Assembly (NCBI GenBank): GCA_019916065.1
Contig: CM034242.1
Span: 15,715,845 to 15,779,844, forward strand
Reading direction: 5' to 3'
DNA: 64,000 nucleotides
From: Vitellaria paradoxa
Lineage: Eukaryota > Streptophyta > Magnoliopsida > Ericales > Sapotaceae
Shown: positions 46,301 through 58,933 of the stretch, in pieces
Layout: the number at the start of each line of letters is the position of its first letter
Numbering within the stretch: position 1 is the first letter of the stretch
The notes under the pieces: generated by a model
Seen by the model: only the letters and a program-made list of their open reading frames with translations
Told to the model about the DNA's origin: nothing
Database searches by the model: none
Program-made: the position numbers and the translations under genes

Positions 46301-49005
46301 CCCTTGCCTTGGCCCAAGAAGACTTAGCCGAGCATGTTAAAAAGAAGAAAAACAGAAGTGGAAATCTGATTGGAAGACATTACAATCTGAAATTGAAAGT
46401 TAAATGGATTTAGAACTGAAAATCTGATTACAGAAATTGGAATGAATTCAAAATGTAAATCTCAAAAACTCCAATGCCGAATTGAAATTCCAATGTAAAA
46501 CTATGAACTCTTAATGAATTTTCTCTCCAAAACTCCCTCTACCAGAGAACTGAATCTCCCCGAAAATGTTCTCCGTTCCTCGTGTGTGTCTCACTCCCCT
46601 TCTCTCTTCTTTCTCTCCCCTCTCTTTCTCTCTCCTCTAACCGAATGTTGTCCTCATGATGGCTCCTTCCCTCTCCTATATCTTTTTTTCCTGATTTGCC
46701 CTCCCTGGATTGCAGGTTACATCACATGGGGAAGTTGGGGTCACATGGAATTCGTTGCTGTGAAGAAGCTTATATTCGAATACAGTAAAACCATATTCGA
46801 ATATGATCCTCTGTTGCAGAAATTTCCAGAATAGTGATTCTGATCTCTTTGCATTGATTTCAACTGAATTTTCTTCTTCTTCTGAAATAGCTTCAATCCT
46901 TTGATGTGTTGTGCAGCATGCTTTCTTCTCAACACCCTCAATGTAGCTCAATTTCTTGTTTTTGTGATGGAAATCAACACATATTCCACTTTGGAGGTAT
47001 GGAGATGAAATCTGCACAAAACATAGATTTTATATCTTTTATGATGTGTGCAAGTGTAATTTGAATGTATAAATATGTAACAATTGATGTCCAATCATTG
47101 ATTTTGGTAAAGTAGAATGACTAATCATACTCCTTACCATGTCTTTTAGAGTTCTGTTTCGTCTCTCAGTTACACCATTCATGCTAGGGGATCTTAGCAT
47201 GGTGTACTGTGGGACAATTCCACACTCCTCTAGGAATTTAACAAATGGACCTGGACGTTGTTCTCCTGAACCGTCATATCTATCGTAGTACTCACCACCA
47301 CGATCAGATCTGACTCTCTTAATCCTTTTGTTGAGTTGATTCTCAACTTCAGCTTTAAAAGCTTTGAACACATCTAGTGACTGAGATTTCTCATGAATAA
47401 GATATAGGTACCCATAGCGTGAGTAATCGTCTATGAATGATATAAAATATTGTTGACCATTCCAAGAAGTCGTAGAGAATGGTCCACAAATATCTGTGTG
47501 GATCAATTCTAAGACGTCTGAAGTTCTGTTGGCACCTAACCTCTTAATTTTGGTCTGTTTTCCCTTAATACAATTAATGCAGATATTAAAGTATGAAAAA
47601 TCAAGGGAATCCAAAATGCTATCAGACACAAGTCTCCCAATTCTACTTTTGAGATATGACCCAACTGCTTGTGCCATAATGACGCCGAATTTTCTTTATT
47701 TAATTTGCGTTTAGTTCCACGTGATTACACATGTAAGGTTTCATTATATGATGTAATTGTATTAAGCAAGTATAGGTTATCATATGCAGATAATGAACCA
47801 GTACCAATAACATTTGAATTCAACGAAAGACTAAACTGATTGTTTTCAAATGAACAATAATATTCAGATTTGTCCAACAAAGAAACAGAGACCAAATTCC
47901 GCCTAAAAGACGGTACAATAAAAGTGTCTTTCAAATCCAAATAATAATCAGTTCCTAATAATAACCTAAAAGTGCCTATTGCATCAACTTCCACCGATTT
48001 GCCATCTCCCACAAAGATGTATCTTTCACCATCATTTGGCTTTCGGTAGCTCAGGCAACCATGCATAGAAACACTTATGTGAGTAGTAGCACCAGAATCT
48101 AACCACCAAGTGTTTCTAGGTGCTGAAGCTAAATTAACCTCAGAACAGACCAAAGTAAGAATTGTACCTTTTTTTGCACGTTGAGCGTGATATTTGGCAC
48201 AATCCTTCTTTACATGTCCAGTCTTATTGCAAAAGAAGTAGCTCTCATTATTTTGCTGCTGTTTCTTTTGTGCTGGACCCTTAGTAGCAGCTTTATATTC
48301 TTCTTTTCTTTTCTTGCTCTTATCTTTAGAGGTGCTTGCCAAGTGAACACTTTCAGTTCTGTCTTGCTTCAACCTTTCTTCCTCTTGCACACAATATGAA
48401 ATGAGCTCATTTAGATACTATTTCTCTTTCTGGCAGTTGTAACTGACCTTAAAGTGACTGAGCTGTGCAGGAAGCGAGATCAATACCAAATGCACGAGCA
48501 AGTCATCAGACAGCTCAAGCTTTAGTCTCTTAAGTTTTGAAGCAATATGAGACATCTCCATGATGTACTCCCTTATGTTCTCCTTGCCTTTATACTTCAT
48601 TGAAATCAAGCTTTGTAAAAGCGTGCTTGTTTCAGCCTTATCGTTTTTAACAAAACGCTTTTCAATCTCGGCAAGGAACTCCTTGACATTAGTTATCATC
48701 TCGGATACTGCGCCCCTAAAGGCTTCTGGAATGCCGCGCTTAATGATCATAAGACTCATGCGGTTTGAGCGTTCCTACTTCTCAAAGTTCCTCTTGTCAT
48801 CAAATGAACTTTCAGCCGTAAGAGAAGCTGGTTGCTCAATCCTAAGCGCAAGGTCTAGATCTATGCAGTCAAGAACAATTAATATGTTCTCTTTCCAATC
48901 CTTGAAGTTTGTCCCATTCAGCATGGGAATAGAATTTATATTGGCAGATATGGTAGTAGCAGATATATTAGCTGTATTGAGAACAAAATAATCAAATAAG
49001 AACAT
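43395..49005 (-). pseudogene. Copia gag-pol polyprotein, broken and interrupted (unit 2)
   Basis: Same domain series as in unit 1. RT, with an upstream stretch, is open for 241 codons (45048-44323), longer than in unit 1, because stops at the unit 1 equivalents of 44879 and 44945 are absent. Integrase runs 47677-47039 and is cut by the nested insertion after NGVTERRN. Gag carries an extra TAG near 48419. The knuckle remnant reads YFFCNKTGHVKKDC, with the first Cys now Tyr where unit 1 has Gly. A 1-base loss near 45266 (CCCC against CCCCCC-like context in unit 1) changes frame in the connecting region. Non-functional. Confidence 0.9.
45577..47097. mobile_element. 1.5 kb TG...CA insertion in copia integrase region (solo-LTR-like)
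   Basis: Unit 1 reads GAGTGATTTTGGTAAAG uninterrupted at about 19413; unit 2 has 1,521 extra bases there. The insert starts TGCTTGTTCTTG and ends GTCCAATCA, with flanking GTGAT and TTGAT (a 5-bp duplication with one mismatch). These are the marks of an LTR retrotransposon remnant, probably a solo LTR. It contains AAGTCCCAGGTCATTTCCAC and a pyrimidine-rich tract (46587-46637). No internal PBS, coding domain or second LTR is seen, and the family is not recognised. Confidence 0.65.
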
Positions 49006-50157
49006 GCTTACATTAATAAATAAAATTAATAATCAATAAATTCAAATAATAGTAAACCCATCTCAAGATACCCAGCACAACATTAATATCAAGTCTTTGG
49101 ACAGTAATATTAATTGTTAGTGGTACTCTTGTTGTAGTGATCAAACATTGACAATAAATCCTGTCAAATAATAAGCCTATCTTTGGATTGACTTACTATT
49201 CACATGGGAACCTAATAATTGTCATATGTCTACCACCACAGGTGTGTATATAATTTTGCCAAATATTAGCCTTCCTTTGGGCCGACCAATATCCGTATGA
49301 ATTACAAACACACAACTTTCTAATATTCAGAAATAAAATAATTTCCACAAGAGAGGTTGCTTTGGCAACATGTTGTTTCAATTAATTTATTGTTGAATAT
49401 TATGTACCAAAAAATTAATAATACCAAAATTTGAATTTAATTGATTCCTTAAATCAATTCCCTTGAAATTAAAACTCTTTAGGAGCCCCTTTGGAATAAG
49501 AATAAACCTTTGGGGACTGTTAAGAAATTAAAAAGAACTTTCATATAAGCCCATAAGAAAATTTCAAAGAATTTCAAACTTTCAAGAATTACAAAACAGA
49601 CCCAAGGATCCCAATTTTTTTTTAAATCAAATCCGTAAATTCACCCAACAAAATCAACAGATTCGAATTGCTAAAGAAAAAAAAATTTAATGAAAACCGA
49701 CTAACTATTCGGATCGGGATTGAGCAATTTGATGCGTCTTTGTTTGGGCGAAACGACGCGTAATGGAGAGAGAGAGACTTGATTTTAATTAAAGCTATGC
49801 AACACAAAGTTTGTAGGTTGGTTGCTGTAAGGCAAAATTATCCAAAGCCTTTAAAGCTTCAAAATCGAGACGACACCATCACGAAGGATTCAATTCAAAT
49901 CAATTGAGTCTTTTTTTTTTAATTAAAGAAACCCACGAAATCATTGCGCAGTGTCACTCAATGCAAACAACAAAACCATGCCTTTGCAATTTATTTGCTT
50001 TATGTTGAATCTATTCCAACAGTACGTATATATATATATATATATATATGTGCGATTCATATAAAGGAAGATCAAATAATCCAAAAAAAAAAAAAAAAAT
50101 TGGAGTTTAAACCGAATGAAACCAAGATTTTAATCCTCAATGATTCAATATGAGTAG

Positions 50158-50169
50158 GCTCTGATACCA
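50158..50169 (-). other. Copia primer-binding site, unit 2
   Basis: TGGTATCAGAGC on the minus strand, identical to the unit 1 site. Confidence 0.9.
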
Positions 50170-50171
50170 CT

Positions 50172-50582
50172 TGTTAATAAATTTAATTCATATCGAATTA
50201 TTAAGAAAATAAATTAATGCGGAAGCGTACCTGAATCCATAATTTACAATCTCGTGGTTTTGATCTTCTAAGTCTATACGTAGGTTTCTTTTTCTAATTC
50301 TCTCTGATGATGGGATGTCAGACAGATTAGAAAACCCTTACGTATGACCTGGGGAGCATAACCTATTTATAATAACTGTAGAAATCTTACTTCTATTCGG
50401 CCCATCATAAAATAGAAATATGGGTTTAGGTATCTACACATTAAAGGCCCATACAAAATTGAGATGTTCTAAAACCCAAAACCTTAAAATCTTAATAGAC
50501 CACTTTAAATGGACTTAACCTTTATGATAACTTATAACACACAAATAACATATTTAGCTCACAATTGATTATTTTTCTAACA
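50172..50582 (-). repeat. Copia 5' LTR, unit 2
   Basis: TGTTAG...TAACA on the minus strand, 411 bp. It differs from the unit 1 5' LTR at only a handful of positions, far fewer than it differs from its own 3' LTR. Confidence 0.9.
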
Positions 50583-51216
50583 AAAATAATAAAAGAAAAA
50601 GCTAAGTTTAAACTACTCATAAAATGTTGGGTGTTGTCGGGTTGTCTTTCTTTTTACCATCGACTCTCTTTCATAGGCAATCTAAGGCAGTTATCTTGAC
50701 TTCATTGTTCTTTTTTACAATTTACGAGGAGGTGGTTTTTTGTCTTTTTTTCCTCCCATCTCTCACTCAAAATTCTCTCCTAAAGAATTCTGATAACTGC
50801 CTTCAAAGCCTTTCAAAATTCCATAACCGCCTAGTCTTTGCAAGTTTATCATGCGTCTTCTAATTACTAAGTTTGATTTACAAATAAACTCTAAAAATCT
50901 TTATAAATCTTTGTTAATTTTATATCACATCAACTTTTTTCTTTCACTGCACGCATTACGAACTCTCAATTTATCTCAATTTATCTTACTTCAAACTCAC
51001 CCTAAGGTGTCTTCTCAAGCTTGTTGTGTTGTTCACATAACTTTTTTTTTTTTAAATGTAAACAAATATCAAAATCAAATTCCATTTCAGATTCAGTGAT
51101 GATTAATCATATGAGATAAAATATTCCCTTAGCCGAATTCAACAATCGAAAAGCCACACACACACGAGAAATATGGTGATAATAATGGGGGTCACATCCT
51201 TAGGAGATTGCATAAG

Positions 51217-54200
51217 TTAAGCTCCACCCGAAATACGACCGTTTTGTGCTGAGTTGCTAACCTTCTTGGATTCATAAGAAATGGTGCTCTCAACCAAGCC
51301 CTTCTCGCCATTTCCTCGCCTCTCTAAAATCTGTCTCTTTGTAGATTTATAATATGTGGCATAAAATATAAGTTGGGCTAATCCAAGCAACGTCCCCATC
51401 CCCTTAGCTACTTGTTGGGACTTGTGGCTCATACAGAAAGAAATCAAGTGCTAGGAAGGGGGGCGGATGCGAAGCGGAGCGAGGGAAGCGAAGCGACCCA
51501 ACGGAACGGATAAAAGATGGATTAAATTTTTATGTGGGGTTATTTTTTTTATGTTTGGTGGTGAGATATAAAGTTTGTTTGAGGAAATTGGATGATTAGG
51601 GATAAGTAATACTATGGAATAATATATTGGATTGATAAAAGATGGATTAATTTTTTATGTGGGGTTATTTTTTTGATGTTTGGTTGATGAGATATAAAGT
51701 GGGATAAAAATGTAATTTGATATGTGATGTGACAAAAAATAATTTTGGACCTTTAAATTTTGGCGAGAAATAAATTCGGAGGTGGGGTGTTAATAATACC
51801 ACCACTCTCCTGAGCTTACTTATCGGGCAACTCTTCATATAACAAAGCCATGGGACCCACAAATCCGAACATCCTAGACAATACAACAAAGACCACTTTT
51901 GCGGGGTCCACGGGATAATTAATCTAATCCCTTTCTCTTATACCGTAAACAAAGGCAGCCTAAAAGAGAGTAAGTAGATTACAGCAATGTATGGGTCAAA
52001 AGGTAAATGGTCCAGCAAAGCCCGGTTGCAAAGGAAGCTAGAGAGAGTGTGAATGGCATGTACTCCACACTTTTTGTTGAAATCACCATTCTCTGCATCA
52101 CAAATTATGATTAGTAATTAATTGAACAGGTCTAAAATGGTCTTTCAAAACTCGCAATAATACTCTTTTTTGTTTAGCAAAAACACATTTGCTTTTCAAT
52201 TTTCTTCGTAAACTAATTAAGCGAATGTGTGAATTGACATAAATACATTGATATATAGGTTTATATACAAAAGAAGTACGTGTAAACCCTTCTTTTAAAA
52301 GCGGCCTTCATTTTCTTTTTGACCGAAACGATAAAGATTCAAGAAGCTATTAAACAAATATATGAACGCATCTTACATAAGAACCATTATTTTAAATGTC
52401 AACATAGATATATATTTATCCCCTTTATTCCCTAATCTACTCACCTATGTATGTGTTACTTATGATACGTCTTGTAGTATCTTATGCTTCGATTTCCAAT
52501 ATAAGAAATCAAAGTGGGGGCGATGATACCATCTGCAATATTAGATTATTATTATTATTATTTTTTAAATTATACTTAGGAATTGTAAAAGGGTGGGTGT
52601 GCGTGGGCCTCGTTTTTCAATTCTGTCCTACTAATTAATTCTTCTCCTTTAACTCCATCGCATCTCATGGCAGTTATTCTATTGAGGGCCCCACATTATA
52701 TAAATTGACAAAATAATAAAATAAATATTTCAAAACTAACCTTCCAACTTTTTAACATATAAAGTGAAATTAATATAGGGTATTTTTATAATTCTTAAAA
52801 AAAAAAAAAAAAATTTGATGCGAGCACAAAAATCTATTCTAGCTCCGTCTGATCTCAATTCTAAATCTTATCAAACTTTAATTTTTTTACTTGTCCATGT
52901 CCCACTAAAAATAGTGTTGAATTAGATTCTTTATTATATCCTCTCATTGTCACAAAAAAAAAAAAAAAAAATTATCATCCAAATATATGATAATAAAAAA
53001 TTAATAAAATTACATTTTTACATACAAAAACAAGGTTATATATACATATATTTGCATGCGCGGGAGAAAGAGACCTACCATGATCGATAGGGGTGAAGCA
53101 TACATGGAAATGCCACCAGCAATGGCTATACTTCCAACAATGGCAGCTCGAAGCTTGGTGGTGTGTGCTACGGTTAGAACCAGAACTGCTAAAGCAACAA
53201 CGGCTACGAACTCACCAACTATATTATGAGAAGCACTCTTAGTGTCTTCCTCTGATCCGAGTAGCGTAGAAAGAGGAATAGATAAATCAGCTCGAAGGCA
53301 TATCCAATCCCATAAATGATTAGGAACAGAATGCTATTTGGTTCCACCATGGGCAGCGCGTAGACAATCCAGATACTGCAGTTCATAAGTCCTGCGAGGT
53401 ACGGCACCGGCAAAAACTGCTCCACCGTCCCTTTCTTGCATATGCCACTAAAAGTTGGCCTGAAAGTAGTAAATTAATTAAAACTCCAATGAGACCACTC
53501 TCGAATAGAATTTTAACAAAATAATTTCACTAGATGATGTGGGTATTTTATGGCCAATTAATTTAAACAAGTAATCTGCTAAATAATGTTTTATTATATT
53601 TATGCCATTGCCACATAGTTTAGGGTGCGTTTAACGCACCAAAAATCTCTAAAAACATTTAAAATCTCTATACATTTTTATACGTTCTTATCTTCTAAAA
53701 GTTAAAAAAAAAAAGGTTTAATATTTTTTTTTTAAAAAAGTCGATAACTAGAATTCGGCTAATTAAATAGTAAAAATTTTTTTGCTATTCTCATCGTGGA
53801 CTTTCAATCTATCAAATAACACCTACTTTGATTATTTTTTGCGAGGTCGTAACAACCGTTCTAACGAATTGTAGAAACTATTCCGACGGAATCGCACGGC
53901 CAACTTTCGTCCAAACAGTTTTTACAATTCATTTCGATGGATTATAGTGTAAAGAAGTCACGAGTGCCTAACATTTTGAATCTATCCAAACGAAAATCTA
54001 ATCTGTCGGAACAGGATCTTGCTATTCATCTCCAAAAAAATGCAGTTTGAGCTGTGTGTACCAAATAAAAAAGTTACCCCAAACCACATTTTATCTCATT
54101 TTATCTCACTTTTTATCACTCTAAACTCACCCTTAATTATTTAACTTTATTTATGTCATTATCACATGATTTTATGTATAATACAAATTTGAGATTAGAA

Positions 54201-54873
54201 ATTCAAGTGCTTACTAGATATGGTTGAGGGTATTAGAGATATAATCTACTATTTTTTATCAAGTTGACTTTTCTCTTGTGTTTGGTTTGTAGTATTGAAA
54301 TTTTAGACTGGACTTTATATCTTTGTAATGTGAGATAAATAATACCATGGGGGTGAGAAATTTGCTTCCCACCCAAAATTAAAGGTTTAAGATGATTTAC
54401 TTTCGCATCTTATGTCAAAATCACATTTTTTATCCATTTTATATCTAACCAAAAAAATAATCCCAAATAAAAAATTAATATCATTTTGTATCCATTATCT
54501 CATTGCACTAGTGATATCACATTATTCAATCTCTCCAATAAAAACGTAGCCAAAATATTTTGCTAGAATGACGTAGGTTTTTTGTTGATAAACTATTTTA
54601 CATGAGAATGTCTATTAAAATATATTTTTATTAGTAGCAAATTCCACTTTATAATAAATTATTAGAAATCTTACCAGAATGATATGACAACAGGTCATTT
54701 TATAAATTGAGAGCAACTTGATTAGTAAATTATTTTGAAATAATAGATGCGTGTAATAAATTTTTTGATTTATACTTACTATTTATTCCATCACCCATAA
54801 CAAAAAAGATAGTTGCCAACAAACTTAAAATGGTGACATGAACAAGATGACCGCAGAGACGTTTCCTGGGAAA

Positions 54874-54904
<31 letters not shown>

Positions 54905-55134
54905 CAAAACAAAGCCAACCCACGTCAGCTCTGATATCGGCGCATCAGAGGATCGGAGAATTATTCAAAACTAAAAATCTCTAATATGATTTAATTTGGT
55001 TATGTGACAGAAAATTCAAGATGTTTTGACGACAACTAGAGAAGTTAAAAGACTCGTTTATTGTGCAATAAAGACGGACTCGCCCACCTAGCTAGAATAC
55101 CGATGGCCGTACGAGCCGCACCTGAAGAAACCAT
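51217..55134 (-). pseudogene. SWEET sugar transporter pseudogene, unit 2
   Basis: Exon remnants: start codon at 55134 (MVSSGAARTAIGIL), NVSAVILFMSP near 54860, the TVEQFLPVPYLAG exon ending at the ATG near 53080, [14 protein letters not shown] near 52090, and the last exon to the stop at 51217. The doubled CTAG, missing exon 2 donor, VLLII/VGEF frame break, exon 4 frame break and disrupted VPNG are the same as in unit 1. New differences are few (Val to Ile in exon 1, Arg to Thr after SDQRK), so the gene died before duplication. Confidence 0.85.
53623..54132. mobile_element. Tourist-like MITE, unit 2 copy
   Basis: Same element as 25951-26458 with the same TIR tips (GGGTGCGTTTA, TAAACTCACCC) and TTA duplication. 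Length 510 bp. Confidence 0.7.
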
Positions 55135-57024
55135 GGCCGTGAAATGAGAGAGAGAGAGAGAGAGAGAGAGAACTGAATAACAGTTTATTAAGAAGCACAC
55201 ATTGTGAAAGATCGATGGGTGGAGGAGGTTACATTTTGGCGGTTTGGAAACAAAATATTTTAATAATATTCAACATTTCGAGAATTTTTATTTTAAACAA
55301 ATTAATTGTTAAAATAACTTAATATATATTTTGTTAGTCCCATTCTATTTCTTAACAGCTTAAATTTTTTAAACAATTAGTAATTTAATATTGATATTTA
55401 TAGTATTTTTTTAACAACTTTTAGGTAGTTGGTAAAAGATGTAAAAGCTTTTAGTAACTTTTAAAAACTTTTAAGTCGTTGGTAAAAAATTTAATAATTT
55501 TTAAATTGCGTTAAAGTAAAATAACTATCATATTTCTAGTCAGTTTAACAAAAGTTGTTTTAATAACCTATTACTATTAGGTAAAAAACTTAGACTACTT
55601 TTGATATTTTACTAAATACTTAAAAGCATTAAAAAATTAATATTATTTTATTTTTTCCTCGTCCAAACGGGGCACGAGCTCCAGAGTGAGCACCGATGCA
55701 AGATGTCTGTAGGGGTAACAGTAAGACCACACATCATTGCAAGTTGACAGGGAATTGGTTCGCGGGGATGCGACTCGATACAGCATCCCCATTATTGTTA
55801 ATTTTTTTTTTATAGAAGTAACATTAAAATTTCACCTGAATAATGTGATGCTGACAATTTTTATAATTAATTATATTACACTAATGCATCAATAATAAAT
55901 TCTTGCACTAATTTTTTTAACCCCTTTTCTGGGGCAGTCGCTTTGTCAGTATCTATTGGCTTTTGTTTAAAAAAATGGAATTGAAAGCCCCCCAGAAATA
56001 CTTTGCTTATGGGGTTGAGGAAGATGCGAAAATCAGTGGGCTTCGAGGCTAATTTTGGACTAATTAACACTTGGGCAATAATGAAATTTTTTTTTTTTAA
56101 GCGCAACTCCAAATTACTAAAATGTAAGAATGTATAGAGTGCGTTTAATTTGTTAAAAATTATCAAAACAATCTTAAAAATTTTTGAAAATTTTTAAAAA
56201 TTATTTACTTTTTATTTTATTACACGAATTACAAATTTATAAATTATTTTATTTTATCTTATTTTATCTCACTTTTTATCACTCCGAATACAGCCATAGT
56301 AGCCAGATATTCATCAATATATATGGAATTTACTTACCAAAAAAATATATATATATATATATGGAATTTACCAAATTTTATCTCTCCACACCAATTAATG
56401 AAGAGATTGTTTTCCAGAAATAAATTGCAGGAAATTGTTTTTTAATTCGGAATTTTATCAATTATATCTATAATATATAAATGAAAGAATTTTAAGGTAT
56501 TTTAATCATTGAATATGTTATGCCCGTGCGCTTGGATCTTTAAATTTTTCCATAAATTTCCATAAAATTTCACAAAACTTCAACTTTCAACCTTTATCAA
56601 TTAAAAAAAACGTATATGCATCATTAAAAAATATATATAACAAAGCTAGTAATCATGTTATCCCAAAAAAAAAAAAAAAAAATCCAAAAATAATACACTT
56701 CCCCAAAGTTCAAAACATCAATGTGATCTACCAAAATTCGTACGAATGAATTTTGAATTTTTTTAACGCTATGGTCTGAGACAATTGTAGGGAGCTCCAA
56801 ACGTCTCTATAAAATTTCAACATTTTTTAATTCAAATTTCGCTATTGTCACTTTTGTACCAACATTTAATAATTTTTTTGGTAAACCAAGTACAAAGTCC
56901 AAAAAATTTTAAAAATTCCTGACACTCTGAACATTAAAAAATTACACATTTGGAATTATTTTACAAATTTTGAATCTTCAAACAGGCCCAATTGAAATTA
57001 TTTTTATTAATTTAAATTTTTTTA
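55135..57024. other. 5' flank of SWEET copy 2, no gene
   Basis: Has a GA run of about 28 bp (55144-55171) and a small MITE at 56137-56295 (GAGTGCGTTTAATTTG to TCCGAATACAGCC, flanked by ATA). Also present are an AT run and many indels against unit 1. No recognisable coding domain. Confidence 0.5.
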
Positions 57025-58255
57025 GGGCGCGATGCTGTAACTGTTAATGTTAGAACTCATTTAATATTTTTGTAACTATTGACAAAATTACTCTCATCTC
57101 TTATTCTAAATTCTCTCTCCGTTATTAATTTCTCTCATCTTTATATATTCATTTTCATCTTTGTCTCTCTCTTTAATAAAGATTTCTCTCTCTTTCTCTA
57201 AAAAAAACTCATCTAACTCTTCTCTAGTTCTTAAATCTAAAGTTGTTCAATTACATCTACTTAATTTATAAACCATTTTTTTACTATGTATCCTGTATTT
57301 TTCACAATTTACTTACTTCAAAGCTAAACAAAATTAAAATATCCAATCAATAACCTAACAAATAAGAAAATATTTATTATTTAACATTTTTGTGTTATAT
57401 ACTTAATTTTAATTTTATATTCTTATGATTTTAAAATATAGGAATAATAAAATTACATTTTAATGTTTTCATGACATCGAATCCGAAAATTTTCCTAGAT
57501 CCATTCTAAATATTATAAAATTAAGCTTAAATTATAAAATATAGAGGTGAACTTGAACAGATCACAAAAATAATTTTTAATATATTAGCAATGTAATAAT
57601 TAAAAACGAGTTTAATTTTTAACATTTAAAGACCTCTTGTAACAATCATTGCAATAAAAATTATTTAAAAAAAGTTCATTGCAACAAGAAGTATTTAAAT
57701 ATTGAACATTAAACTCATTTTTTAATTATTACACTGCTAATATATTAAAATTGTTTTTGATGATCTATTCAAGTTCACTAACATATTTTATAGTTTAGGC
57801 TTAATTTTTTAGTATTTAGAATAGGCCTAGTTACTTTTTGGACTCGATGCTATGAAAATATTAAAATTTAATTTCTTAGGAATATAAAATTAAAATTAAG
57901 TATACAAAAACAAAATGTTAAATAATAAATATTTTCTTATTTGTTAGGTTATTAATTAGATATTTTAATTTTGTAAAGTTTTTAATTTTGTAAATTGTGA
58001 AAAAAATATGAGATAAATAGTAAAAAAAATGTTTATAAATTAAGTGGGTGTAATTGAATGGACTTTAGATTTAAAAATTAGATAGGACCTAGATTAGCCT
58101 TTTTTTAGAGAAAGTGATGAGTCTTTATTAAAGAGATAGAGATAAATATATATGGATAAAAGGAATTAATAAGGGTGAGAGAATCAAGAACAGGGGATAA
58201 AGAGTAATTCTGTCAATAGCTAAAAAAAAAAAAGAAAAATTTAATGAGCTCTGCC
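57025..58255. mobile_element. Foldback element, unit 2 copy (fuller left arm)
   Basis: Counterpart of 29616-30721. It retains left-arm sequence at about 57207-57337 (CTCATCTAACTC, TTCAATTACATCTAC) whose complement is present in the right arm of both copies. The unit 1 copy is therefore the deleted one. Confidence 0.75.
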
Positions 58256-58933
58256 TTTTTTGGATTCCAAGGAACTGTAATGGATTTTTCATTGCAGGAG
58301 CTACGTATTCAAACAAAGGGTCAAAATGTAATAAGATTGATTTTACTAAATAGCATTTATTAATCCCTCTGGAACCGTCATTTTGTTTATTAGTTATTAT
58401 CAATTAATATAAGTTTTAGTCATTAAGTATCATTAAGAGTATGTATACTTAAAAATTTTACAAATTGTATTATTAAGGGTGGGGATATTGATACTCTTTA
58501 AAAAATTTTCTTGCTTATAAATTTTTTGCTCTTCAAAAGTTTCCTTGCTCCTTGTAAATTTTTTGCTCTACAAAATTACAGAACTAGCGTTGTAATTAAT
58601 GGATGACAATTAATACAAAATACCTCAAATATCATAAATACCCTCCATTTTCATTTATTATTATAAAACTAGTATCTTCTATTTAAAAAAAAAAAAAAAC
58701 CTCCTTAGTAGGAGAGGGTTTGGCGTGGACCCCTACTAATATATTATAAAGAGCAAAAGAAATAGATAAAAAGAGTGGGACCTGAACTTGACCTCCAAAA
58801 TAAGTAAAGAAAAACTATAAAGTAAAGCAAGTAACGGGCCATACAAGAAAAATGAAGGGGCATAAACCTGACCTTCATGAACAAAAGCAAAGAAATGTAG
58901 AAAATAAATGAAGTCAACCTCTATCAAAATTAT

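Larger units (their letters stand above)
42606..50582 (-). mobile_element. Ty1/copia element, unit 2 copy with nested insertion
   Basis: Counterpart of 16448-22907. LTRs at 42606-43032 (3') and 50172-50582 (5'), PBS at 50158-50169. It is lengthened by the 1,521-bp insertion at 45577-47097. Shared frame changes show it was already inactive when duplicated. Confidence 0.9.

Noticed and set aside
46514..47017. Small ORFs of 106 and 113 codons inside the 1.5 kb insertion
   Set aside because: They overlap on opposite strands through a pyrimidine-rich tract and show no family motif.
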